Assembly (NCBI RefSeq): GCF_037914945.1
Contig: NZ_CP149787.1
Span: 1,054,001-1,118,000 of the forward strand
Origin: Haloterrigena sp. KLK7
GTDB lineage: Archaea > Halobacteriota > Halobacteria > Halobacteriales > Natrialbaceae
Reading direction: 5' to 3'
Length of the DNA stretch: 64,000 bases
Every line of letters begins with the position of its first letter. Position 1 is the stretch's first letter. Position numbers and translations under genes: made by a program. Below, piece after piece: positions 17,115-25,622 of this stretch. The notes beneath the pieces were generated by a model. The model was not told the DNA's origin, made no database searches, and was given only the letters and a program-made list of their open reading frames with translations.

Positions 17115-17330
17115 ATGCGCATCTCCAAGGCCGGTCTACTCGTCGTCACGGCGATCGTCATCCCGGTCGTCGTCGAACTCCGCACCGCGCTCTCGTGGTT
17201 CGGCATCGAGCTCTCGGTCCTCGAGGGGGTCGCCCTCGCCGTCGCGATCGTCCTCGCGATCGTCGTCTGGGCGGTGTGGCCGTCCGACGGGAACGGCAAC
17301 GCCGAATCCGAACCCACCGGTCCCGAGTGA
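17115..17330 (+). CDS. Small two-TM protein of the ba3 operon (CbaC-like)
   Basis: 71-aa protein beginning at the base after the subunit I stop codon. Two hydrophobic segments (LLVVTAIVIPVVVELRTAL and GVALAVAIVLAIVVWAVW) and a polar acidic tail. Position and size match the last gene (cbaC) of the Natronomonas ba3 operon. Exact role is unknown. Confidence 0.7.
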   Translation: MRISKAGLLVVTAIVIPVVVELRTALSWFGIELSVLEGVALAVAIVLAIVVWAVWPSDGNGNAESEPTGPE

Positions 17331-17457
17331 TCGAGGGCGGCGATCCGACGCCCTAACCGGGAGTCGGGCTGCGGTTTCCCTTTCAGAGAAGGGCGAAAAT
17401 CGCGGTGCGTACGGGGAACGCCGGTATCGAACTCGTGCGCCACAGCGAGACCGCCGC

Positions 17458-18279
17458 TCACGTTTCGAACGGAAGATCCCCGAGAAACTCGTCACTCTGG
17501 TAATCGAGATGGTCCAATCGAGGGCCGAGCAGTTCGCGGGTGAGGACCACCAACGGATTGGTCCGTCCCTCTCCGATCATCGCGACCTCCGTTTTCTCAC
17601 CAGTGGCGTCCTCCTCCCAGAGACCGACGACGACGGTCTCTCGATCGGCGACGATGAGCCGACTCACCTTGGGATAGTTCGCCCGTTCGTACATCCAGTC
17701 CATCTGTGGCTCCCAGATCGTCGCTTCCGGGAGACGCTCCCGAAAGAACTCTCGAGCGGCTCGATTTTTCGTCCCGGCGTGAAGTTCGACGCCCCGCTCG
17801 ATGGCGTTCTCCGCGCACGGGAGACACGCTTCGTCGAGTAAGTCGGCGGACGCGTAGATCAGAAAGAGCTCGTCGTCGGCGCTGTCAGCCAGGTCTCGGC
17901 AGTAGTCGTACACCGCTTCGCGACCCTCGAGCCGTCCGACGGTACGCTCGGCCGGTCCGTCTCCCGTCCCGAACTGCGAGAGCAGTTCGTCGAGCGCTTC
18001 GACGGCCATCCAATCGGCGTCACCCGTCGAGCGATGTCCGCCAGTAACGATATTTTCATCGCGGTCGTACGTGACGAGTCCGACTTCGTCGAGTCGGGGA
18101 AGGTACTCGTGATGAAGCGAGACGATCGTCCGGTCCAGTTCCGTCTCGTCCGCCGAAGCGAGGCGTTCAGCGAGCTCCGTTACGGAGAGGCCGCGAGGAC
18201 AATCATTGAGAGCAGTTAGAACTTTACGATTAGTGGCATCTGTGAGTAATCGAATGAGTTCTTCGTCATTTATCCCCAT
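17458..18279 (-). CDS. TrmB-like transcription regulator (HTH plus PLD-like sensor)
   Basis: 273-aa predicted regulator. Residues 1-80 form a winged helix (LLTDATNRKVLTAL, LSVTELAERLAS, IVSLHHEYLPRLDEVGLVTY). Residues about 105-250 match the phospholipase-D-like effector domain found in TrmB and related haloarchaeal regulators (DDELFLIYASADLLDEACLP, SRLIVADRETVVVGLWEE). The HKD catalytic motif is absent, as in other sensor versions. It lies 127 bp from the oxidase operon, convergent, so a link to respiration is not shown. Confidence 0.75.
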   Translation of the reverse strand: MGINDEELIRLLTDATNRKVLTALNDCPRGLSVTELAERLASADETELDRTIVSLHHEYLPRLDEVGLVTYDRDENIVTGGHRSTGDADWMAVEALDELLSQFGTGDGPAERTVGRLEGREAVYDYCRDLADSADDELFLIYASADLLDEACLPCAENAIERGVELHAGTKNRAAREFFRERLPEATIWEPQMDWMYERANYPKVSRLIVADRETVVVGLWEEDATGEKTEVAMIGEGRTNPLVVLTRELLGPRLDHLDYQSDEFLGDLPFET

Positions 18280-18486
18280 TGCCGATGGATATCCCCGTGC
18301 GGGTCTTAAAAAACAGGTTTCTATTCGCGGATATTATTACAGGAGCATATCCCGTCAATTTTCGTTGAAAGTCACCACCCTTTGAACCCGATTCACAGAA
18401 GTAACTACCGAATCGGCCGAATTCGGTTCCGAGAGCGACGTTGAAGGACGAAATCGTGTTACTAGCTACCGGAAACGCGGCGGTCG

Positions 18487-18798
18487 CTACCAGGTCTCGA
18501 TCCGTCCCTCGCGGACGTCCTCCGCACAGCCCTCGCAGTCGGGATGGCCCGCTTCGAAACACGCCGGCCGATACTGGTCGTCGAGCTTCGCCGCCCGCTG
18601 TTCGGCGTAGCGTCGGCAGACGATCTTCGCTCGTCCCGCCTCGTCCGAGGGCAGGCTGCGGGCGTTTTTCGCCACTTCGTAGGCCTCACGGGCCTCCTCG
18701 AGTTGCTCGCCCGTCGAGCCGCGAACCTGTTCGTACTGCTCGCCAGCCTCCTGAAGCTTCGAGCGCAGGAACCGCTCGAGCCGACGACGATCCGCCAT
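18487..18798 (-). CDS. Small Cys-containing helical protein (resembles DUF7091)
   Basis: 103-aa haloarchaeal protein. It starts MADRRRLERFLRSKLQEAGE, has a charged helix through residue 60, then IVCRRYAEQRA and ends with ACFEAGHPDCEGCAED, giving Cys/His residues that may bind one metal ion. No known function. The start at 18798 is chosen; the frame continues upstream only as a shadow of the sulfite-oxidase gene region. The intergenic distance to the divergent oxidoreductase (18956) is 157 bp. Confidence 0.7.
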   Translation of the reverse strand: MADRRRLERFLRSKLQEAGEQYEQVRGSTGEQLEEAREAYEVAKNARSLPSDEAGRAKIVCRRYAEQRAAKLDDQYRPACFEAGHPDCEGCAEDVREGRIETW

Positions 18799-18955
18799 TG
18801 GAACGTCGTTGGACCGCCGGCCACATAGACCCGTCGCCGCCGTTCCGGGGCGCGTCGGGACGGAAACGGTCCCGGAGAACCGTCGAAGAGAGACAGAGAG
18901 CGCGAGCGCTCGAGACGGGGCGAAGGGTTTTGCCAGTTCGTGGCGTGTGGTATCT

Positions 18956-20203
18956 ATGAGCACAGATGAGTCTCGAGAGAGCCGCCGCGACGAGATCGAC
19001 GCGATCCTCGAGCGAAAGGACGGCGGCGTCCGAGAGGCCCGCGATGAGGCCGACAAGTACACCGTCGTCGGCGCGGCCGACAGGCGAACCTACGCGAACT
19101 GGCTGACGCCCGTCGAGGAGCACTTCGTCTGCCACCGCAACGACATTCCCGACGCCGACGCGGACTCGTGGACCGTCTCCCTGACGGGCCACCTCGACGA
19201 GGAGTACTCGCTGTCGGAACTGAACGACGAGTTCCCGACGGTCGCAGTCGCCCACACGATGGAGTGTGCCGGCAACGGTCGCGGACAGCACCGCCCGGAG
19301 ACGGGGAGCGTCCAGTGGGGGTTCGAGGCCGCCGGGACGGCGATCTGGACCGGGACGCCGCTCAGTTCGGTGCTGCGCGGCCGACTGGACGACGCGGACG
19401 ACGACGCGTGGCTCACGGCCGTCGGCGGCGATCCCTCGGACGGCGACGACGTCTTCGCGCGGTCGATCCCGCTCTCGAAGGCGCTCGAGGACTGCATCCT
19501 CGCCACCGAGATGAACGGCCGGCCGCTCCCCCGCGAACACGGCTTCCCGGTTCGGCTGATCGTCCCCGGCTGGTACGGCGTCAACTGCGTCAAGTGGGTC
19601 GAGGAACTCCGGCTGATGGACGCGATGGTCGTCGACGGCTCGCTGGATCGGCCCGGCGACCACGCCTACTGGCAGCAGGAATCCTATCGACTGCATCCCG
19701 CCGACACCGACCCAGAACCGAACGAGACCGTCGAAACGGTCGATACGTGGGCGCAACTCGAGGCGGGCGAGCCCGAACACCCGTACACGTTCGACCAGAC
19801 CGTGATGTCGATCATCGGCGCCCCTGACGGCGAATCCGCGGTGAGCGCACCCGATGACGGGACGGTCGAAATCACCGGCGTCGCCTGGGCCGGCGACGAC
19901 GGCGTCGAACGCGTCGAGGTCTCGACCGATGGCGGCGACACGTGGGACGACGCGGAACTGTTCGGTCCCGACTACGCGGGCGCGTGGCGGCTGTTCCGAT
20001 ACGACTGGGACGCGACGCCGGGGACGCATGTCCTCTGCTCGCGGGCGACCGACGAACGGGACCGCCGACAGCCGATGCGAATCTCCAATCCAGATGCGTG
20101 GCGCGACGCGCTCGAGGCCGACGAGTTCCCCTGGAACGAGGGCGGGTACGCCGCGAACGCAGTGATGCCCAACGCCGTCGAAATCGACGTCGAGGAGCCG
20201 TAG
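18956..20203 (+). CDS. Sulfite-oxidase-like molybdopterin enzyme
   Basis: 415-aa protein. The molybdenum ligand Cys is in HTMECAGNGRG at about residue 103, followed by WGFEAAGTAIWTGTPL and HGFPVRLIVPGWYGVNCVKWV, the sulfite oxidase fold. A C-terminal dimerisation (Mo-co_dimer) domain follows (ITGVAWAGDDGVERVEVSTD). No Tat signal and no heme b5 domain, so it is probably cytoplasmic or uses an unlinked acceptor. MoaB at 49.0 kb makes the cofactor. The start at 18956 (MSTDESRES) gives the typical haloarchaeal N-terminus. Real substrate may be sulfite or another S/N-oxide. Confidence 0.88.
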   Translation: MSTDESRESRRDEIDAILERKDGGVREARDEADKYTVVGAADRRTYANWLTPVEEHFVCHRNDIPDADADSWTVSLTGHLDEEYSLSELNDEFPTVAVAHTMECAGNGRGQHRPETGSVQWGFEAAGTAIWTGTPLSSVLRGRLDDADDDAWLTAVGGDPSDGDDVFARSIPLSKALEDCILATEMNGRPLPREHGFPVRLIVPGWYGVNCVKWVEELRLMDAMVVDGSLDRPGDHAYWQQESYRLHPADTDPEPNETVETVDTWAQLEAGEPEHPYTFDQTVMSIIGAPDGESAVSAPDDGTVEITGVAWAGDDGVERVEVSTDGGDTWDDAELFGPDYAGAWRLFRYDWDATPGTHVLCSRATDERDRRQPMRISNPDAWRDALEADEFPWNEGGYAANAVMPNAVEIDVEEP

Positions 20204-20319
20204 CGGCGCCGCGCTCGACGCGCTGACGTTCACTTTCACCCCGGTGCCGGTACTTTAAATACTATCGGGCGCGAAACGAGGTATGCCTCCCAGTGAAACG
20301 AAAGAGGAGGCGTGACACA

Positions 20320-21252
20320 ATGAGCGACGTACGACAGCACGCGGACGACATACACGACCAGTTTTCGGATCACATCGACGTGAGCGTCGACGACGTCGAG
20401 GAGCGACTGACGACGCTCGTCGACGAGTACAAGGTACCCATCGACGAGGCGCGCCGGAGCGTCACCAACCACTACCTCGAAGAGGCCGGCCTCGAGCGAG
20501 AGGACATCTCGCGGGGCGGCAGCGAGGAAGTGAACGTCGAGGACGTGGACGAGCCCGAACAGTGGATCGACCTCACCGCGAAGGTCATCGAACTCTGGGA
20601 CCCCCGGAGCGACTCCGTCGCGCAGGTCGGCCTGCTGGGCGACCCGACGGGCACGATCAAGTTCACCAAGTGGGCCAAATCGGACCTGCCGTCCCTCGAG
20701 GAGGGCGCGGTCTACGACCTTCGCAACGTCGTCACCGACGAGTACCAGGGCCGGTACTCGGTCAAACTCAACTCGACGACGGTAATCGAGGAGCTCGACG
20801 AGGACCTCGAGGTCGGCGACGACACCAGCGAGATCGAGGGCGCGCTCGTGGACATGCAGAGCGGCAGCGGCCTCATCAAGCGCTGCCCGAAGGAGGACTG
20901 CACGCGCGTCCTCCAGAACGGGCGCTGTAACGAACACGGCGAGGTCGAGGGCGAGTTCGACCTCCGCATCAAGGCGGTCGTCGACGACGGGATCGACGCC
21001 CACGAGGTCATCTTCGACAAGGAGGCCACCGAGGACCTGACGGGTCTGAGCCTCGAGGAGGCCAAGGACATGGCGATGGACGCCCTGGACACGACCATCG
21101 TCGCCGACGAGATTCACGAGGACATCGTCGGCACCTACTACCGCATCGAGGGGCCGACCTTCGGCCGCTACGTGCTGGCCGACGAGGTCGAGGAACTCGA
21201 CGACGGACCCGCCGACGCCGAACAGCTGCTGATCAGAGCGAGGTCGATGTGA
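20320..21252 (+). CDS. rpa3: Replication protein A, single OB plus zinc finger (RPA3-like)
   Basis: 310-aa single-stranded-DNA-binding protein. Residues about 70-165 form one OB fold (ITHLTAK-type start at WIDLTAKVIELWD, then VGLLGDPTGTIKFTKW). Around residues 188-204 CPKEDCTRVLQNGRCNEHGE gives a Cys/Cys/Cys/His zinc finger. It is followed after one base by its partner gene, an arrangement described for Haloferax RPA3/RPAP3. A good Shine-Dalgarno ggagg at 20306-20310 fixes the start at 20320 rather than the upstream ATG at 20293. Confidence 0.88.
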   Translation: MSDVRQHADDIHDQFSDHIDVSVDDVEERLTTLVDEYKVPIDEARRSVTNHYLEEAGLEREDISRGGSEEVNVEDVDEPEQWIDLTAKVIELWDPRSDSVAQVGLLGDPTGTIKFTKWAKSDLPSLEEGAVYDLRNVVTDEYQGRYSVKLNSTTVIEELDEDLEVGDDTSEIEGALVDMQSGSGLIKRCPKEDCTRVLQNGRCNEHGEVEGEFDLRIKAVVDDGIDAHEVIFDKEATEDLTGLSLEEAKDMAMDALDTTIVADEIHEDIVGTYYRIEGPTFGRYVLADEVEELDDGPADAEQLLIRARSM

Positions 21253-21253
21253 T

Positions 21254-21892
21254 ATGAGCCAGTCAGAACTCACCCGCGAAGTCGCCCGCCGCGTCTTCGC
21301 ATCGGAATTCAACGATTCGACGTACACCTTCAAAGAGAGCGACGACGAGCGCGCGCCCAACTACGCGCTGCTCCCGACCGGCGACCGCGCGAACCGCGTG
21401 TTCGTCGTCGGCACCCTCACGGAAACGGAGGACGTCGGCGAGGACAGCGAGTACTGGCGCGGCCGGGTCGTCGACCCGACCGGGACGTTCTTCGTCTACG
21501 CCGGCCAGTACCAGCCCGAAGCCGCCTCGACGCTCCGCGACACGGAGCCGCCGGCCTACGTCTCCATCGTCGGCAAGCCCCGGACCTACGAGACCGACGA
21601 CGGCACCGTCAACGTCTCCCTGCGGCCCGAGTCGATTTCGATCGTCGACGACGCCACCCGCGACCGCTGGGTCGTCGAGACCGCCGAGCGCACCCTCGAC
21701 CGCATCGAGGCGTTCGAGGAGTGGGAGGCCGAGCAGGAGGCCCCCGAGAGCGGCTCGACGGCGCCCGCCAACGAGTACGCCCAGATGGCCCGCGAGCGCT
21801 ACGACTCGCCGGTCGTCAACTACCGCAACGACGTGATTCAGGCGCTCGAGCAACTCGAGGACGTCGAGGACGAGGCCGAAGCGACGGCCTGA
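21254..21892 (+). CDS. rpap3: RPA-associated protein (RPAP3-like)
   Basis: 212-aa partner of the upstream RPA; the start codon is one base after the RPA stop. It contains an OB fold (NRVFVVGTLTETEDVGED through GTFFVYAGQYQPEA, residues about 50-90) and a helical acidic C-terminus. The family is COG3390. In Haloferax such proteins bind the cognate RPA and function with it in DNA repair (family knowledge). Confidence 0.85.
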   Translation: MSQSELTREVARRVFASEFNDSTYTFKESDDERAPNYALLPTGDRANRVFVVGTLTETEDVGEDSEYWRGRVVDPTGTFFVYAGQYQPEAASTLRDTEPPAYVSIVGKPRTYETDDGTVNVSLRPESISIVDDATRDRWVVETAERTLDRIEAFEEWEAEQEAPESGSTAPANEYAQMARERYDSPVVNYRNDVIQALEQLEDVEDEAEATA

Positions 21893-21973
21893 ACCCGAGT
21901 TCGGCAGTCACCGTTCCGTTCTTTTTCGCAGCGTTCGATCGACGGCGAGCGACGGCTCCGCAGCCAGCTCGGC

Positions 21974-22657
21974 TCACGCCTCGAGGGCGGTCTCGAGCAG
22001 GTCGCCGATCGCCGAAAACTCGTCGTCGGTGACCTCGTGACCCGCGTCCGGATAGCGCCGCTCGTCGACCGCGGCGTCCGCGCGCTCGAAGATCCGTGCC
22101 GTCGCGGCGACGCGCTCGGAGTCGACGCGGGGGTCCTCGCCGCCGTAGCCGAGCAGGACCGACGTCTCCTCGAGCGAGCCGTCGATATCGGTCGCCTCGA
22201 GTTCGGCGTCCGATCCCGGCAGGGTCGCGGAGAGAACGGCGAGCCCGCCGTATCGGCCCGGGTTTCGGCGAACGAACTCCGCGACGACGCAGGCGCCCTG
22301 CGAGAAGCCCGCGAGAACGGTTCGCTCCGGTTGGATACCGATCTCGGCCGCGGCCTCGCAGGCGGCGGCCACGCAGTCGACGCTCGAGGAGAGCCACGGC
22401 TCGTTTTCGGTTCGCGGCGCGGTCGCCGATCGGGGATACCAGCGGCTCCGCTCGGCCTGCGGGGCGAGGACGGCGACGCCGTGACGGTAGACGGGATCGA
22501 AGAGGTTGACGACGCCCTGGGCGGTCGCGCCGCGGCCGTGACAACAGACGAGCGCGGCCTCGGCGGCCAGCGCGGGTGCCCCGGCCGTGAGCAGCGGTTG
22601 ACCGGCGTGCGGACCGTCGACGGCGTCCATCGACCGTCTCGAGTCGGCTCCCGTCAT
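21974..22657 (-). CDS. Phospholipase/carboxylesterase, MhqD-like
   Basis: 227-aa alpha/beta hydrolase. Nucleophile elbow GFSQGAC near residue 120 and CCHGRGATAQG near residue 40 (oxyanion); Asp and His of the triad are in GEDPRV and AGHEV. This is the carboxylesterase group of B. subtilis MhqD. Its start overlaps the stop of the glyoxalase gene by ATGA, the same pair as mhqE-mhqD, which protects bacteria from quinones and electrophiles. Confidence 0.85.
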   Translation of the reverse strand: MTGADSRRSMDAVDGPHAGQPLLTAGAPALAAEAALVCCHGRGATAQGVVNLFDPVYRHGVAVLAPQAERSRWYPRSATAPRTENEPWLSSSVDCVAAACEAAAEIGIQPERTVLAGFSQGACVVAEFVRRNPGRYGGLAVLSATLPGSDAELEATDIDGSLEETSVLLGYGGEDPRVDSERVAATARIFERADAAVDERRYPDAGHEVTDDEFSAIGDLLETALEA

Positions 22658-23661
22658 CGGTCAGCGCCGGTCTCGGTGTCTGTGTTGTCGATATCGCCGT
22701 CAGTACGCTCACTCGCCGCGGGAACGGTCAGTTCCGGCAACTGGCTCTCGATCAGCCCCCGATCCCGCTCGAACCAGTCGGGCAGGTGCAGCGACTCGCC
22801 GGGGCCGCCCTCGGGACCGCTCGCGGCGACGCCGTCGGTCTCGGTCGCCAGTTCGAAGAGGACGCCGCCCGGCTCGCGGACGTACAGCGAGTGGAAGAAG
22901 TGGCGGTCCTTGACCCGCGAGACGTCGTGGCCGCGGTCGTCGAACAGCGCCCGCCACTCGTGGAGGTCGTCCTCGCTCTCGACGCGGACCGCGACGTGGT
23001 GGAGGGTGCCCGGCCCCTCGCGGCCGAACTCGGCGTCCCGATCGAGGACGTCGACGACGGCGGCTCGGTCGCCGGTGGCGCGGTACCGCACTCGATCGTC
23101 GCGTTCCGCCTCGTACTCGAATCCGAGCGTCTCGAGCGTGCCCGCGGTCGCGTAGGGGTTCACCGAGAGCGTCGAGACGCCGTGGAGCGCGCGGATCGCG
23201 ACGTCCTCGGGAACCGGCCCGTCGGTCCACGGCTCGACGCCGCTCGGGTCGGGCGCGTCCGGCGGACCGGCGACGAGTTCCAGTCGCGTCCCGGCGGGGT
23301 CCTCGAACCGCAGGACGCGCTCGTCGAAGCGCTCGAGCGGGCCCTCGACCGCGACGTCGTGATCGACGAGTCGATCTCGCCAGTACTCGAGGGCGCCCTC
23401 GGGGACGACGAACGCGACCGACGCGACCTGCGGTTTGCCGACCCGGCCCGGATCGGCGTGGGGATCGGGAAAGTGGGTCAGAACCGTCCCGGGCGTGCCG
23501 ACCGCGTCGCCGAAGTAGAGGTGGTGCTGGAGGATGTCCTCGAAGTTCACCGTCTGGGTCGCGAGTCGGAGGCCGAGCGCGCCCGCGTAGAAGTCGACGG
23601 CCGTCTGGGCGTCCCCGACCAGCCCCGTGACGTGGTGGAGGCCCGGCGTGTCGGTGCGCAT
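22654..23661 (-). CDS. VOC-family ring-cleaving dioxygenase-like protein (MhqE/MhqO-like)
   Basis: 335-aa protein with two glyoxalase-fold repeats. The first begins LHHVTGLVGDAQTAVDFY (metal His at 9 or 10), the second ALHGVSTLSVNPYATAGTL near residue 158, with later His/Glu ligands in GTLHHVAVRV and GVLFELATETD. Members include B. subtilis MhqO/MhqE and LinE-like extradiol enzymes. It forms a translationally coupled operon with the downstream carboxylesterase; quinone or catechol detoxification is inferred. Confidence 0.85.
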   Translation of the reverse strand: MRTDTPGLHHVTGLVGDAQTAVDFYAGALGLRLATQTVNFEDILQHHLYFGDAVGTPGTVLTHFPDPHADPGRVGKPQVASVAFVVPEGALEYWRDRLVDHDVAVEGPLERFDERVLRFEDPAGTRLELVAGPPDAPDPSGVEPWTDGPVPEDVAIRALHGVSTLSVNPYATAGTLETLGFEYEAERDDRVRYRATGDRAAVVDVLDRDAEFGREGPGTLHHVAVRVESEDDLHEWRALFDDRGHDVSRVKDRHFFHSLYVREPGGVLFELATETDGVAASGPEGGPGESLHLPDWFERDRGLIESQLPELTVPAASERTDGDIDNTDTETGADR

Positions 23662-23774
23662 GGGCTGTGTTGGGTCTCGAGCGGGATAGCACGTCTGGTC
23701 CCGGCGACGGTCGGCGTGGGGGCCTCGTCTGACGAATCGTTAAGTGTCACGGCCGACGAATAGACGGCAGACAG

Positions 23775-24182
23775 ATGGGCAACAAGAACAAGACGATCTC
23801 GTTTCGGGTGAACGAGGACGCGTTCGAGGCGCTTCAGGACATCGCCGAAGAGCGCGACATCTCGTTGTCCGCCGTCTTCCGGGACTACGTCGACCAGCTG
23901 GTCGAACACGACGGCCAAGTCGAGGTCGTTCCCGAGGACGAACTCGAGGCGATGGGCGGCGAGGACGACGGCGAGCAGACGTTCCCGCCGACCGTCGAAG
24001 TCCGGAAGAGCTTCGTCCGCGAACACGAACGGCTCGAACTCGAGGCCGAACACCTCCGAGAGCAGCTCGACGAGTACAAGGGCTACGTCAACGACCTGCA
24101 GGACCGCCTCGAGGACGAGGAAGACGAGATCCTGCTGCTCGACGATTTAGACGACGAAGACGAATCGTACCAGTTGCGATAG
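23775..24182 (+). CDS. Ribbon-helix-helix protein with coiled-coil tail
   Basis: 135-aa predicted DNA-binding protein. Residues 1-50 match the ribbon-helix-helix fold (KTISFRVNEDAFEALQDIAEERD then LSAVFRDYVDQLVEH). A long acidic helix (SFVREHERLELEAEHLREQL, about 78-115) forms a coiled coil, and the tail is strongly acidic. No toxin or partner gene is adjacent, so it is more likely a global regulator or nucleoid protein than an antitoxin. Divergent from the glyoxalase operon. Confidence 0.75.
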   Translation: MGNKNKTISFRVNEDAFEALQDIAEERDISLSAVFRDYVDQLVEHDGQVEVVPEDELEAMGGEDDGEQTFPPTVEVRKSFVREHERLELEAEHLREQLDEYKGYVNDLQDRLEDEEDEILLLDDLDDEDESYQLR

Positions 24183-24344
24183 CCGGCGTTCGGAGCAGAC
24201 TGGACCGATTCCTGCGGTGGCGCGCGCCGGAGTGGGACAACCGAAGCGTAGGCCTCCACCGTGTGACGTCTGAATATATCGAGCACGAATCGTTTCGGAG
24301 TCAGGTCCCAAGTCACTCGGCCTGTCGCCTGTAGCTGTGGTACA

Positions 24345-24458
24345 TCAACCGAGATTCTTGAGGAGATCCGGCATCTCACCGGTTACCAGCCATCGAAGGA
24401 GACTCCATCCGAGAGCGATCCAAAACACGATCACTGCTCCGAACACTACTTGCTCCAT
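24345..24458 (-). CDS. 37-aa single-TM microprotein
   Basis: A short ORF read directly on the reverse strand, starting at 24458 (atg gag caa gta) and ending TGA at 24347-24345. Translation is MEQVVFGAVIVFWIALGW then SLLRWLVTGEMPDLLKNLG: one TM helix at 4-26 followed by a short amphipathic tail. Clean amphipathic pattern with no Arg-rich shadow bias supports coding. It sits between two oppositely oriented genes. Function unknown. Confidence 0.5.
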   Translation of the reverse strand: MEQVVFGAVIVFWIALGWSLLRWLVTGEMPDLLKNLG

Positions 24459-24604
24459 ACACCGACGTGCCCACTATTTTATAAATACACGTCGGTTATC
24501 TCTCACGTTCAGGTACCGGATCGTCAGATCCGTTTCTGGCGGTGTGAGAAACGACGGAATCGGGCGCCAATCCACTGCTCCAGCCAGCAGCGATACCGAG
24601 CGTA

Positions 24605-25060
24605 CTACCGGGCGAGATTCTGCTTCGCCTGCCGGATCTCGTCGTGTTTCTCGCTCTCGCCGTCGACCCGCGCCAGCCCCTCGGCCGCCTCGAGCGTCCG
24701 GACGGCGTTGTCCAGAAACGAGAGGACGTCGCCGGGGTAGGCGTAGACCATATAGTCGTCGGTCATCACGTCGACGATCGCGTCCGGGCCCAGCCCCTCG
24801 GCGCGCAACTCGAGGAGATACCGGATGAACTTCCGCTCCGGGCAGCCGCAGTAGGGGTTGTTGTCGCAGCTACAGTCCAAGAAGTCCTCCGTGAAGTCGA
24901 GGACGCGATCCCGGGTCGCGTCGTCTAACTTCTCGAGGCCCTGACCCTGGAAGAGCATGTCCAGCGTCGCGCCCTTGAACGCGCCCTTCGGGATGTTCGT
25001 CTCGAGCTGGGAGCTGAGCTGGCGGTGATTTTTGACGTAGATTTTGTCGGTGATGGCCAC
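24605..25060 (-). CDS. Cys-rich metal-binding protein (resembles DUF5814)
   Basis: 151-aa soluble protein. The core contains FLDCSCDNNPYCGCPERKF at about residues 62-80, a four-Cys cluster likely to bind zinc or Fe-S. It resembles a domain (DUF5814) that in some archaea is fused to DEAD/H helicases; here it stands alone. GTG start at 25060 (reverse strand cac). No operon partner. Nucleic-acid-related role is inferred from the fusion context only. Confidence 0.7.
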   Translation of the reverse strand: MAITDKIYVKNHRQLSSQLETNIPKGAFKGATLDMLFQGQGLEKLDDATRDRVLDFTEDFLDCSCDNNPYCGCPERKFIRYLLELRAEGLGPDAIVDVMTDDYMVYAYPGDVLSFLDNAVRTLEAAEGLARVDGESEKHDEIRQAKQNLAR

Positions 25061-25216
25061 GCGTTGGCGGCCCTAGCGGCGCTGGGCCGAAAAACGTCCC
25101 GGTCCGCGTCGCCGGCCGGTGAGTGTCCCTGAATCACGCGGTACTGTCTCGCACAGTGGCGTACTCGAGTCGTAACGTATTTCAGTTGGACCGGCCGTAA
25201 CTGATTGTGTAAGCGT

Positions 25217-25289
25217 GTCCGGGTTGGGGTAGTGGTTATCCTTCAGCCTTGTGGAGGCTGAGACGCGGGTTCGATTCTCGCACCCGGAC
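25217..25289 (+). tRNA. tRNA-His (GTG) with encoded G-1
   Basis: Acceptor TCCGGGT (25218-25224) pairs with ACCCGGA, and the extra G at 25217 opposes C73 at 25289, the hallmark of tRNA-His. Anticodon stem CAGCC/GGCTG encloses TTGTGGA, anticodon GTG. The gene's 3' 43 bases are repeated at 26669-26711, so this tRNA is the attachment site of the element. Confidence 0.95.
25247..25289 (+). repeat. attL: 3' part of tRNA-His
   Basis: 43-bp left copy, running from the last two bases of the 5' anticodon-stem strand through the discriminator base of the intact tRNA-His gene. Identity with the right copy stops at both ends (G versus A before, T versus C after). Confidence 0.85.
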
Positions 25290-25622
25290 TTCCAATTCTC
25301 CGAAAACTACGGGGTTCAGAGATTCCTGTAGGGAATCTGTATTCCTTGATCAACATAAGGAAGGATGCCGCAAAAGGCTGCAAAGAATCCTGTTATGAAG
25401 CCCTCACGCCGTCGGGCGACTCTTCGAAAACATCAGAACAAATACAACTATAACCACGGAACTGCCGGACGGCATCCCCCTCGTTCACGACGTCGACACA
25501 AGGCAACTGAACAGCCTCCAGTTCGATGACTACCGCGACCTTCGAGGAGTTTACCTACCGCTTCCCCGTCAGCGATGAAGAGTAGGCGAAATGTTACTGT
25601 CCTCGACTTTCAACGAGCTTCT
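25290..25622. other. Left noncoding part of the element
   Basis: 333 bp before the TM gene. Besides the truncated frame it holds two small hairpins: GATTCC/GGAATC at 25321-25337 and TTCCTT/AAGGAA at 25342-25362. No complete gene or integrase is seen. Confidence 0.45.
25399..25578 (+). pseudogene. 5'-truncated open frame, about 59 codons, upstream of the TM gene
   Basis: Between the TGA at 25396-25398 and the TGA at 25576-25578 one frame stays open without a start codon. Its translation is protein-like, for example TTELPDGIPLVHDVDTRQL and FDDYRDLRGVYLP. The stop overlaps an ATG (25575) of the next open frame as ATGA, which is how coupled genes end in this genome. It may be the 3' stump of a gene lost by deletion. 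Not recognised; could be chance. Confidence 0.35.
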
